From: Tubulanus polymorphus
Lineage: Eukaryota > Nemertea > Palaeonemertea > Tubulaniformes > Tubulanidae
Length of the DNA: 64,000 bases
Reading direction: 5' to 3'
Assembly: GCF_964204645.1 (NCBI RefSeq)
Contig: NW_027437446.1
Coordinates: 1 to 64,000, forward strand
How positions within the stretch are numbered: position 1 is the first letter of the stretch; every line of letters begins with the position of its first letter. Shown here one piece after another: positions 44,301-57,599 of this stretch. Under the pieces are notes generated by a model, which was given only the letters and a program-made list of their open reading frames with translations, had not been told where the DNA came from and searched no databases. The translations under genes and the position numbers were made by a program.

Positions 44301-46558
44301 CGTTCAGCGCGAGAAAAGACGTTTTCTCATCAAATTCTCCCCGTATCGGAAAAACGAAAATGTCGATGCGCGAAAGCGCTCAAATCGACGGGAAAAGTAC
44401 ATTTCGACCCGAAAACGTCGTTCAGCGCGAGAAAAGACGTTTTCTCATCAAATTCTCCCCGTATCGGAAAAACGAAAATGTCGATGCGCGATAGCGCTCA
44501 AATCGACGGGAAAAGTACATTTCGACCCGAAAACGTCGTTCAGCGCGAGAAAAGACGTTTTCTCATCAAATTCTCCCCGTATCGGAAAAACGAAAATGTC
44601 GATGCGCTAAAGCGCTCAAATCGACGGGAAAAGCACAATTCGTCCCGAAAACGTCGTTCAGTGCGAGAAAAGACGTTTTCTCATCAAATTCTCCCCGTAT
44701 CGGAAAAACGAAAATGTCGATACGCAAAAGCGCTCAAATCGACGGGAAAAGCACATTTCGACCCGAAAACGTCGTTCAGCGCGAGAAAAGACGTTTTCTC
44801 ATCAAATTCTCCCCTTATCAGAAAAAATGAAATTGTCGATGCGCGAAAGCGCTCAAATCGACGGGAAAAGCACATTTCGACCCGAAAACGTCGTTCAGCG
44901 CGAGAAAAGACGTTTTCTCATCAAATTCTCCCCTTATCAGAAAAAATGAAATTGTCGATGCGCGAAAGCGCTCAAATCGACGGGAAAAGCACATTTCGAC
45001 CCGAAAACGTGGTTCAGCGCGAGAAAAGAAGTTTTCTTATCAAATTTTCCCCGTATCGGAAAAACGAAAATGTCGATGCGAAAAGCGCTCAAATCGACGG
45101 GAAAAGTACATTTCGACCCGAAAACGTCGTTCAGCGCGAGAAAAGACGTTTTCTCGTCAAATTCTCCCCTTATCAGAAAAAATGAAATTGTCGATGCGCG
45201 GAAGCGCTCAAATCGACGGGAAAAGCACATTTCGACCCGAAAACGTCGTTCAGCGCGAGAAAAGAAGTTTTCTTATCAAATTCTCCCCGTATCGGAAAAA
45301 CGAAAATGTCGATGCGCGAAAGCGCTCAAATCGACGGGAAAAGTACATTTCGAACCGAACACGTCGTTCAGCGCGAGAAAATACGTTTTCTCATCAAATT
45401 CTCCCTGTATCCGAAAAACGAAAATGTCGATGAGCAAAAGCGCTCAAATCGACAGGAAAAGCACATTTCGACCCGAAAACGTCGTTCAGCGCGAGAAAAG
45501 ACGTTTTCTCATCAAATTCTCCCCGTATCGGAAAAACGAAAATGTCGATGCGCAAAAACGCTCAAATCGACGGGAAAAGCATATTTCGACCCGGAAACTT
45601 CGTTCAGCGCGAGAAAAGACGTTTTCTCATCAAATTCTCCCCGTATCGGAAAAACGAAAATGTCGATGCGCAAAAGCGCTCAAATCGACGGGAAAAGCAC
45701 ATTTCGACCCGAAAACTTCGTTCAGCGCGAGAAAAGACGTTTTCTCATCAAATTCTCCCCGTATCGGAAAAACGAAAATGTCGATGCGCAAAAGCGCTCA
45801 AATCGACGGGAAAAGCACATTTCGACCCGAAAACTTCGTTCAGCGCGAGAAAAGACGTTTTCTCATCAAATTCTCCCCGTATCGGAAAAAATGAAATTGT
45901 CGATGCTCGAAAGCGCTCAAATCGACGGGAAAAGCACATTTCGACCCGAAAACGTCGTTCAGCGCGAGAAAAGAAGTTTTCTCATCAAACTCTCCCAGTG
46001 TCGGAAAAACGAAAAAGTCGATGCGCAAAAGCGCTCAAATCGACGGGAAAAGTACATTTCGACCCGAAAACGTCGTTCAGCGCGAGAAAAGACGTTTTCT
46101 CATCAAATTCTCCCCGTATCGGAAAAACGAAAATGTCGATGCGCAAAAGCGCTCAAATCGACGGGAAAAGCACATTTCGACCCGAAAACTTCGTTCATCG
46201 CGAGAAAAGGCGTTTTCTCATCAAATTCTCGCCGTATCGGAAAAACGAAAATGTCGATGCGCAAAAGCGCTCAAATCGACGGGAAAAGCACATTTCGACT
46301 CGAAAACGTCGTTCAGCGCGAGAAAAGACGTTTTCTCATCAAATTCTCCCCGTATCGGAAAAACGAAAATGTCGATGCGCAAAAGCGCTCAAATCGACGG
46401 GAAAAGCACATTTCGACCCGAAAACGTCGTTCAGCGCGAGAAAAGACGTTTTCTCATCAAATTCTCCCCGTATCCGAAAAACGAAAATGTCGATGAGCAA
46501 AAGCGCTCAAATCGACGGGAAAAGCACATTTCGACCCGAAAACGTCGTTCAGCGCGAG
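41311..46558 (+). repeat. Higher-order duplication in the satellite, offset 3,069 bp
   Basis: About 41311-43490 recurs at 44380-46558 (26 monomers plus one base). Markers are GCGCGATAGCGCTC at about 41417 and 44486, AACTCTCCCAGTGTCGG near 42919 and 45988, and GTTCATCGCGAG near 43130 and 46199. Very few differences exist, for example AACCGAAAACG against AACCGAACACG. The two copies are separated by about 0.9 kb of different monomers. Confidence 0.8.
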
Positions 46559-48336
46559 AAAAGACGTTTTCTCATCAAATTCTCCCCGTATCGGAAAAAC
46601 GAAAATGTCGATGCGCAAAAGCGCTCAAATCGACGGGATAAGCACATTTCGACCCGAAAACTTCGTTCAGCGCGAGAAAAGAAGTTTTCTCATCAAATTC
46701 TCCCCGTATCGGAAAAACGAAAATGTCGATGCGCAAAAGCGCTCAAATCGACGGGAAAAGTACATTTCGACCCGAAAACGTCGTTCAGCGCGAGAAAAGA
46801 CGTTTTCTCATCAAATTCTCCCCGTATCGGAAAAACGAAAATGTCGATGCGCAAAAGCGCTCAAATCGACGGGAAAAGCACATTTCGACCCGAAAACGTC
46901 GTTCAGCGCGAGAAAAGACGTTTTCTCATCAAATTCTCCCCTTATCAGAAAAAATGAAATTGTCGATGCGCGAAAGCGCTCAAATCGACGGGAAAAGCAC
47001 ATTTCGACCCGAAAACGTCGTTCAGCGCGAGAAAAGACGTTTTCTCATCAAATTCTCCCCTTATCAGAAAAAATGAAATTGTCGATGCGCGAAAGCGCTC
47101 AAATCGACGGGAAAAGCACATTTCGACCCGAAAACGTCGTTCAGCGCGAGAAAAGAAGTTTTCTTATCAAATTTTCCCCGTATCGGAAAAACGAAAATGT
47201 CGATGCGAAAAGCGTTCAAATCGACGGGAAAAGTACATTTCGACCCGAAAACGTCGTTCAGCGCGAGAAAAGACGTTTTCTCATCAAATTCTCCCCTTAT
47301 CAGAAAAAATGAAATTGTCGATGCGCGGACGCGCTCAAATCGACGGGAAAAGCACATTTCGACCCGAAAACGTCGTTCAGCGCGAGAAAAGACGTTTTCT
47401 CATCAAATTCTCCCCGTATCCGAAAAACGAAAATGTCGATGAGCAAAAGCGCTCAAATCGACGGGAAAAGCACATTTCGACCCGAAAACGTCGTTCAGCG
47501 CGAGAAAAGACGTTTTCTCATCAAATTCTCCCCGTATCGGAAAAACGAAAATGTCGATGCGCAAAAGCGCTCAAATCGACGGGATAAGCAACATTTCGAC
47601 CCGAAAACTTCGTTCAGCGCGAGAAAAGAAGTTTTCTCATCAAATTCTCCCCGTATCGGAAAAACGAAAATGTCGATGCGCAAAAGCGCTCAAATCGACG
47701 GGAAAAGTACATTTCGACCCGAAAACGTCGTTCAGCCGCGAGAAAAGACGTTTTCTCATCAAATTCTCCCCGTATCGGAAAAACGAAAATGTCGATGCGC
47801 AAAAGCGCTCAAATCGACGGGAAAAGCACATTTCGACCCGAAAACGTCGTTCAGCGCGAGAAAAGACGTTTTCTCATCAAATTCTCCCCTTATCAGAAAA
47901 AATGAAATTGTCGATGCGCGAAAGCGCTCAAATCGACGGGAAAAGCACATTTCGACCCGAAAACGTCGTTCAGCGCGAGAAAAGACGTTTTCTCATCAAA
48001 TTCTCCCCTTATCAGAAAAAATGAAATTGTCGATGCGCGAAAGCGCTCAAATCGACGGGAAAAGCACATTTCGACCCGAAAACGTCGTTCAGCGCGAGAA
48101 AAGAAGTTTTCTTATCAAATTTTCCCCGTATCGGAAAAACGAAAATGTCGATGCGAAAAGCGTTTAAATCGACGGGAAAAGTACATTTCGACCCGAAAAC
48201 GTCGTTCAGCGCGAGAAAAGACGTTTTCTCATCAAATTCTCCCCTTATGAGAAAAAATGAAATTGTCGATGCGCGGACGCGCTCAAATCGACGGGAAAAG
48301 CACATTTCGACCCGAAAACGTCGTTCAGCGCGAGAA
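46441..48336 (+). repeat. Higher-order duplication in the satellite, ~948 bp
   Basis: Eight monomers at 46441-47388 recur at 47389-48336. Shared markers are GACGGGATAAGCA (46632 and 47580), GCGAAAAGCGTT (about 47205 and 48153) and GCGCGGACGCGCTC (47330 and 48278). The second copy carries small insertions (GCAACATTTCG, CAGCCGCGAG) and is offset by 946-948 bp along its length. Confidence 0.7.
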
Positions 48337-51300
48337 AAGAAGTTTTCTTATCAAATTCTCCCCGTATCGGAAAAACGAAAATGTCGATGCGCGAAAGCGC
48401 TCAAATCGACGGGAAAAGTACATTTCGAACCGAAAACGTCGTTCAGCGCGAGAAAATACGTTTTCTCATCAAATTCTCCCTGTATCCGAAAAACGAAAAT
48501 GTCGATGAGCAAAAGCGCTCAAATCGACAGGAAAAGCACATTTCGACCCGAAAACGTCGTTCAGCGCGAGAAAAGACGTTTTCTCATCAAATTCTCCCCG
48601 TATCGGAAAAACGAAAATGTCGATGCGCGAAAGCGCTCAAATCGACGGGAAAAGCACATTTCCACCCGAAAACTTCGTTCAGCGCGAGAAAAGAAGTTTT
48701 CTCATCAAATTCTCCCCGTATCGGAAAAACGAAAATGTCAATGCGCGAAAGCGCTCAAATCGACGGGAAAAGTACATTTCGACCCGAAAACGTCGTTCAG
48801 CGCGAGAAAATACGTTTTCTCATCAAATTCTCCCCGTATCGGAAAAACGAAAATGTCGATGCGCGAAAGCGCTCAAATCGACGGGAAAAGTACATTTCGA
48901 CCCGAAAACGTCGTTCAGCGCGAGAAAAGACGTTTTCTCATCAAATTCTCCCCGTATCGGAAAAACGAAAATGTCGATGCGCGAAAGCGCTCAAATCGAC
49001 GGGAAAAGCACATTTCGACCCGAAAACTTCGTTCAGCGCGAGAAAAGAAGTTTTCTCATCAAATTCTCCCCGTATCGGAAAAACGAAAATGTCGATGCGC
49101 GAAAGCGCTCAAATCGACGGGAAAAGTACATTTCGACCCGAAAACGTCGTTCAGCGCGAGAAAATACGTTTTCTCATCAAATTCTCCCCGTATCCGAAAA
49201 ACGAAAATGTCGATGCGCAAAAGCGCTCAAATCGACGGGAAAAGCACATTTCGACCCGAAAACGTCGTTCAGCGCGAGAAAAGAGTTTTCTCATCAAATT
49301 CTCCCCGTATCGGAAAAACGAAAATGTCGATGCGCAAAAGCGCTCAAATCGACGGGAAAAGCACATTTCGACCCGAAAACGTCGTTCAGCGCGAGAAAAG
49401 ACGTTTTCTCATCAAATTCTCCCCGTATCGGAAAAACGAAAATGTCGATGCGCGAAAGCGTTCAAATCGACGGGAAAAGCACATTTCGACCCGAAAACTT
49501 CGTTCAGCGCGAGAAAAGAAGTTTTCTCATCAAATTCTCCCCGTATCGGAAAAACGAAAATGTCGATGCGCAAAAGCGCTCAAATCGACGGGAAAAGTAC
49601 ATTTCGACCCGAAAACGTCGTTCAGCGCGAGAAAAGACGTTTTCTCATCAAATTCTCCCCGTATCGGAAAAACGAAAATGTCGATGCGCAAAAGCGCTCA
49701 AATCGACGGGAAAAGCACATTTCGACCCGAAAACGTCGTTCAGCGCGAGAAAAGACGTTTTCTCATCAAATTCTCCCCTTATCAGAAAAAATGAAATTGT
49801 CGATGCGCGAAAGCGCTCAAATCGACGGGAAAAGCACATTTCGACCCGAAAACGTCGTTCAGCGCGAGAAAAGAAGTTTTCTTATCAAATTTTCCCCGTA
49901 TCGGAAAAACGAAAATGTCGATGCGAAAAGCGCTCAAATCGACGGGAAAAGTACATTTCGACCCGAAAACGTCGTTCAGCGCGAGAAAAGAAGTTTTCTT
50001 ATCAAATTCTCCCCGTATCGGAAAAACGAAAATGTCGATGCGCGAAAGCGCTCAAATCGACGGGAAAAGTACATTTCGAACCGAAAACGTCGTTCAGCGC
50101 GAGAAAAGACGTTTTCTCATCAATTCTCCCCGTATCGGAAAAACGAAAATGTCGATGAGCAAAAGCGCTCAAATCGACGGGAAAAGCACATTTCGACCCG
50201 AAAACGTCGTTCAGCGCGAGAAAAGACGTTTTCTCATCAAATTCTCCCCGTATCGGAAAAACGAAAATGTCGATGCGCGAAAGCGCTCAAATCGACGGGA
50301 AAAGCACATTTCGACCCGGAAACTTCGTTCAGCGCGAGAAAAGACGTTTTCTCATCAAATTCTCCCCGTATCGGAAAAACGAAAATGTCGATGCGCGAAA
50401 GCGCTCAAATCGACGGGAAAAGCACATTTCGACCCGGAAACTTCGTTCAGCGCGAGAAAAGACGTTTTCTCATCAAATTCTCCCCGTATCGGAAAAACGA
50501 AAATGTCGATGCGCGAAAGCGCTCAAATCGACGGGAAAAGCACATTTCGACCCGAAAACTTCGTTCAGCGCGAGAAAAGACGTTTTCTCATCAAATTCTC
50601 CCCGTATCGGAAAAACGAAAATGTCGATGCGCAAAAGCGCTCAAATCGACAGGAAAAGCACATTTCGACCCGAAAACGTCGTTCAGCGCGAGAAAAGACG
50701 TTTTCTCATCAAATTCTCCCCGTATCGGAAAAACGAAAATGTCGATGCGCAAAAGCGCTCAAATCGACGGGAAAAGCACATTTCGACCCGAAAACTTCGT
50801 TCAGCGCGAGAAAAGACGTTTTCTCATCAAATTCTCCCGTATCGGAAAAACGAAAATGTCGATGCGCAAAAGCGCTCAAATCGACGGGAAAAGCACATTT
50901 CGACCCGAAAACTTCGTTCAGCGCGAGAAAAGACGTTTTCTCATCAAATTCTCCCCGTATCGGAAAAAATGAAATTGTCGATGCTCGAAAGCGCTCAAAT
51001 CGACGGGAAAAGCACATTTCGACCCGAAAACGTCGTTCAGCGCGAGAAAAGAAGTTTTCTCATCAAACTCTCCCAGTATCGGAAAAACGAAAAAGTCGAT
51101 GCGCAAAAGCGCTCAAATCGACGGGAAAAGTACATTTCGACCCGAAAACGTCGTTCAGCGCGAGAAAAGACGTTTTCTCATCAAATTCTCCCCGTATCGG
51201 AAAAACGAAAATGTCGATGCGCAAAAGCGCTCAAATCGACGGGAAAAGCACATTTCGACCCGAAAACTTCGTTCAGCGCGAGAAAAGGCGTTTTCTCATC

Positions 51301-54300
51301 AAATTCTCGCCGTATCGGAAAAAACGAAAATGTCGATGCGCAAAAGCGCTCAAATCGACGGGAAAAGCACATTTCGACACGAAAACGTCGTTCAGCGCGA
51401 GAAAAGACGTTTTCTCATCAAATTCTCCCCGTATCGGAAAAACGAAAATGTCGATGCGCAAAAGCGCTCAAATCGACGGGAAAAGCACATTTCGACCCGA
51501 AAACGTCGTTCAGCGCGAGAAAAGACGTTTTCTCATCAAATTCTCCCCGTATCCGAAAAAACGAAAATGTCGATGAGCAAAAGCGCTCAAATCGACGAAA
51601 AGCACATTTGGACCCCGAAAACGTCGTTCAGCGCGAGAAAAGACGTTTTCTCATCAAATTCTCCCCGTATCGGAAAAAACGAAAATGTCGATGCGCAAAA
51701 GCGCTCAAATCGACGGGATAAGCACATTTCGACCCGAAAACTTCGTTCAGCGCGAGAAAAGACGTTTTCTCATCAAATTCTCCCCTTATCAGAAAAAATG
51801 AAATTGTCGATGCGCGAAAGCGCTCAAATCGACGGGAAAAGCACACTTCGACTCGAAAACGTCGTTCAGCGCGAGAAAAGACGTTTTCTCATCAAATTCT
51901 CCCCGTATCGGAAAAACGAAAATGTCGATGCGCAAAAGTGCTCAAATCGACGGGAAAAGCACATTTCGACCCGAAAACGTCGTTCAGCGCGAAAAAGACG
52001 TTTTCTCATCAAATTCTCCCCGTATCCGAAAAACGAAAATGTCGATGAGCAAAAGCGCTCAAATCGACGGGAAAAGCACATTTCGACCCGAAAACGTCGT
52101 TCAGCGCGAGAAAAGACGTTTTCTCATCAAATTCTCCCCGTATCGGAAAAACGAAAATGTCGATGCGCAAAAGCGCTCAAATCGACGGGAAAAGCACATT
52201 TCGACCCGAAAACTTCGTTCAGCCCGAGAAAAGACGTTTTCTCATCAAATTCTCCCCGTATCGGAAAAACGAAAATGTCGATGCGCAAAAGCGCTCAAAT
52301 CGACGGGAAAAGCACATTTCGACCCGAAAACGTCGTTCAGCGCGAGAAAAGACGTTTTCTCATCAAATTCTCCCCGTATCGGAAAAACGAAAATGTCGAT
52401 GCGCAAAAGCGCTCAAATCGACGGGAAAAGCACATTTCGACCCGAAAACGTCGTTCAGCGCGAGAAAAGACGTTTTCTCATCAAATTCTCCCCGTATCGG
52501 AAAAACGAAAATGTCGATGCGCAAAAGCGCTCAAATCGACGGGAAAAGCACATTTCCACCCGAAAACGTCGTTCAGCGCGAGAAAAGACGTTTTCTCATC
52601 AAATTCTCCCCTTATCGAAAAAACGAAAATGTCGATGCGCAAAAGCGCTCAAATCGACGGGAAAAGTACAATTCGTCCCGAATACGTCGTTCAGCGCGAG
52701 AAAAGACGTTTTCTCATCAAATTCTCCCCGTATCGGAAAAACGAAAATGTCGATGCGCAAATGCGCTCAAATCGACCGGAAAAGCACATTTCGACCCGAA
52801 AACGTCGTTCAGCGCGAGAAAAGACGTTTTCTCATCAAATTCTCCCCTTATCGGAAAAACGAAAATGTCGATGCGCAAAAGCGCTCAAATCGACGGGAAA
52901 AGCACATTTCGACCCGAAAACGTCGTTCAGCGCGAGAAAAGACGTTTTCTCATCAAATTCTCCCCGTATCGGAAAAAACGAAAATGTCGATGCGCAAAAG
53001 CGCTCAAATCGACGGGAAAAGCACATTTCGACCCGAAAACGTCGTTCAGCGCGAGAAAAGACGTTTTCTCATCAAATTCTCCCCGTATCGGAAAAACGAA
53101 AATGTCGATGCGCAAAAGCGCTCAAATCGACGGGAAAAGCACATTTCCACCCGAAAACGTCGTTCAGCGCGAGAAAAGACGTTTTCTCATCAAATTCTCC
53201 CCTTATCGAAAAAACGAAAATGTCGATGCGCAAAAGCGCTCAAATCGACGGGAAAAGCACAATTCGTCCCGAAAACGTCGTTCAGCGCGAGAAAAGACGT
53301 TTTCTCATCAAATTCTCCCCGTATGGGAAAAACGAAAATGTCGATGCGCAAAAGCGCTCAAATCGACGGGAAAAGCACATTTCCACCCGAAAACGTCGTT
53401 CAGCGCGAGAAAAGACGTTTTCTCATCAAATTCTCCCCTTATCGAAAAAACGAAAATGTCGATGCGCAAAAGCGCTCAAATCGACAGGAAAAGCACATTT
53501 CGACCCGAAAACTTCGTTCAGCGCGAGAAAAGAAGTTTTCTCATCAAATTCTCCCCGTATCGGAAAACGAAAATGTCGATGCGCGAAAGCGCTCAAATCG
53601 ACGGGAAAAGTACATTTCGACCCGAAAACGTCGTTCAGCGCGAGAAAAGACGTTTTCTCATCAAATTCTCCCCGTATCGGAAAAACGAAAATGTCGATGC
53701 GCAAAAGCGCTCAAATCGACGGGAAAAGCACATTTCGACCCGAAAACGTCGTTCAGCGCGAGAAAAGACGTTTTCTCATCAAATTCTCCCCTTATCAGAA
53801 AAAATGAAATTGTCGATGCGCGAAAGCGCTCAAATCGACGGGAAAAGCACATTTCGACCCGGAAAACGTCGTTCAGCGCGAGAAAAGACGTTTTCTCATC
53901 AAATTCTCCCCTTATCAGAAAAAATGAAATTGTCGATGCGCGAAAGCGCTCAAATCGACGGGAAAGCACATTTCGACCCGAAAACGTCGTTCAGCGCGAG
54001 AAAAGAAGTTTTCTTATCAAATTTTCCCCGTATCGGAAAAACGAAAATGTCGATGCGAAAAGCGCTCAAATCGACGGGAAAAGTACATTTCGACCCGAAA
54101 ACGTCGTTCAGCGCGAGAAAAGACGTTTTCTCATCAAATTCTCCCCTTATCAGAAAAAATGAAATTGTCGATGCGCGGAAGCGCTCAAATCGACGGGAAA
54201 AGCACATTTCGACCCGAAAACGTCGTTCAGCGCGAGAAAAGAAGTTTTCTTATCAAATTCTCCCCGTATCGGAAAAACGAAAATGTCGATGCGCGAAAGC

Positions 54301-57300
54301 GCTCAAATCGACGGAAAAGTACATTTCGAACCGAAAACGTCGTTCAGCGCGAGAAAAGACGTTTTCTCATCAAATTCTCCCCGTATCGGAAAAACGAAAA
54401 TGTCGATGAGCAAAAGCGCTCAAATCGACGGGAAAAGCACATTTCGACCCGAAAACGTCGTTCAGCGCGAGAAAAGACGTTTTCTCATCAAATTCTCCCC
54501 GTATCGGAAAAACGAAAATGTCGATGCGCGAAAGCGCTCAAATCGACGGGAAAAGCACATTTCGACCCGGAAACTTCGTTCAGCGCGAGAAAAGACGTTT
54601 TCTCATCAAATTCTCCCCGTATCGGAAAAACGAAAATGTCGATGCGCGAAAGCGCTCAAATCGACGGGAAAAGCACATTTCGACCCGAAAACTTCGTTCA
54701 GCGCGAGAAAAGACGTTTTCTCATCAAATTCTCCCCGTATCGGAAAAACGAAAATGTCGATGCGCGAAAGCGCTCAAATCGACGGGAAAAGCACATTTCG
54801 ACCCGAAAACGTCGTTCAGCGCGAGAAAAGACGTTTTCTCATCAAATTCTCCCCCGTATCGGAAAAACGAAAATGTCGATGCGCAAAAGCGCTCAAATGG
54901 ACGGGAAAAGCACATTTCGACCCGAAAACTTCGTTCAGCGCGAGAAAAGACGTTTTCTCATCAAATTCTCCCCGTATCGGAAAAACGAAAATGTCGATGC
55001 GCAAAAGCGCTCAAATCGACGGGAAAAGCACATTTCGACCCGAAAACTTCGTTCAGCGCGAGAAAAGACGTTTTCTCATCAAATTCTCCCCGTATCGGAA
55101 AAAATGAAATTGTCGATGCTCGAAAGCGCTCAAATCGACGGGAAAAGCACATTTCGACCCGAAAACGTCGTTCAGCGCGAGAAAAGAAGTTTTCTCATCA
55201 AACTCTCCCAGTATCGGAAAAACGAAAAAGTCGATGCGCAAAAGCGCTCAAATCGACGGGAAAAGTACATTTCGACCCGGAAAACGTCGTTCAGCGCGAG
55301 AAAAGACGTTTTCTCATCAAATTCTCCCCGTATCGGAAAAACGAAAATGTCGATGCGCAAAAGCGCTCAAATCGACGGGAAAAGCACATTTCGACCCGAA
55401 AACTTCGTTCAGCGCGAGAAAAGGCGTTTTCTCATCAAATTCTCCCCGTATCGGAAAAACGAAAATGTCGATGCGCAAAAGCGCTCAAATCGACGGGATA
55501 AGCACATTTCGACCCGAAAACTTCGTTCAGCGCGAGAAAAGACGTTTTCTCATCAAATTCTCCCCGTATCAGAAAAACGAAAATGTCGATACGCAAAAGC
55601 GCTCAAATCGACGGGAAAAGTACATTTCGACCCGAAAACGTCGTTCAGCGCGAGAAAAGACGTTTTCTCATCAAATTCTCCGCGTATCGGAAAAACGAAA
55701 ATGTCGATGCGCAAAAGCGCTCAAATCGACGGGGAAAGTACATTTCGACCCGAAAACGTCGTTCAGCGCGAGAAAATACGTTTTCTCATCAAATTCTCCC
55801 CGTATCCGAAAAACGAAAATGTCGATGCGCAAAAGCGCTCAAATCGACGTGAAAAGCACATTTCGACCCGAAAACTTCGTTCAGCGCGAGAAAAGACGTT
55901 TTCTCATCAAATTCTCCCCTTATCAGAAAAAATGAAATTGTCGATGCGCGAAAGCGCTCAAATCGACGGGAAAAGCACACTTCGACTCGAAAACGTCGTT
56001 CAGCGCGAGAAAAGACGTTTTCTCATCAAATTCTCCCCGTATCGGAAAAACGAAAATGTCGATGCGCAAAAGTGCTCAAATCGACGGGAAAAGCACATTT
56101 CGACCCGAAAACGTCGTTCAGCGCGAAAAAAGACGTTTTCTCATCAAATTCTCCCCGTATCCGAAAAACGAAAATGTCGATGAGCAAAAGCGCTCAAATC
56201 GACGGAAAAGCACATTTCGACCCGAAAACGTCGTTCAGCGCGAGAAAAGACGTTTTCTCATCAAATTCTCCCGTATCGGAAAAACGAAAATGTCGATGCG
56301 CAAAAGCGCTCAAATCGACGGGAAAAGCACATTTCGACCCGAAAACTTCGTTCAGCCCGAGAAAAGACGTTTTCTCATCAAATTCTCCCCGTATCGGAAA
56401 AACGAAAATGTCGATGCGCAAAAGCGCTCAAATCGACGGGAAAAGCACATTTCGACCCGAAAACGTCGTTCAGCGCGAGAAAAGACGTTTTCTCATCAAA
56501 TTCTCCCCGTATCGGAAAAACGAAAATGTCGATGCGCAAAAGCGCTCAAATCGACGGGAAAAGCACATTTCGACCCGAAAACGTCGTTCAGCGCGAGAAA
56601 AGACGTTTTCTCATCAAATTCTCCCCGTATCGGAAAAACGAAAATGTCGATGCGCAAAAGCGCTCAAATCGACGGGAAAAGCACATTTCGACCCGAAAAC
56701 GTCGTTCAGCGCGAGAAAAGACGTTTTCTCATCAAATTCTCCCCTTATCGGAAAAAACGAAAATGTCGATGCGCAAAAGCGCTCAAATCGACGGGAAAAG
56801 CACATTTCGACCCGAAAACGTCGTTCAGCGCGAGAAAAGACGTTTTCTCATCAAATTCTCCCCGTATCGGAAAAACGAAAATGTCGATGCGCAAAAGCGC
56901 TCAAATCGACGGGAAAAGCACATTTCGACCCGAAAACGTCGTTCAGCGCGAGAAAAGACGTTTTCTCATCAAATTCTCCCCTTATCGGAAAAACGAAAAT
57001 TTCGATGCGCAAAAGCGCTCAAATCGACGGGAAAAGCACAATTCGTCCCGAAAACGTCGTTCAGCGCGAGAAAAGACGTTTTCTCATCAAATTCTCCCCG
57101 TATCGGAAAAACGAAAATGTCGATGCGCAAAAGCGCTCAAATCGACGGGAAAAGCACATTTCGACCCGAAAACGTCGTTCAACGCGAGAAAAGACGTTTT
57201 CTCATCAAATTCTCCCCTTATCGGAAAAACGAAAATGTCGATGCGCAAAAGCGCTCAAATCGACGGGAAAAGCACAATTCGTCCCGAAAACGTCGTTCAG

Positions 57301-57599
57301 CGCGAGAAAAAACGTTTTCTCATCAAATTCTCCCCGTATCGGAAAAACGAAAATGTCGATACGCAAAAGCGCTCAAATCGACGGGAAAAGCACATTTCGA
57401 CCCGAAAACGTCGTTCAGCCCGAGAAAAGACGTTTTCTCATCAAATTCTCCCCTTATCGGAAAAACGAAAATGTCGATGCGTAAAAGCGCTCAAATCGAC
57501 GGGAAAAGCACATTTCGACCCGAAAACGTCGTTCAGCGCGAGAAAAGACGTTTTCTCATCAAATTCTCCCCGTATCGGAAAAACGAAAATGTCGATGCG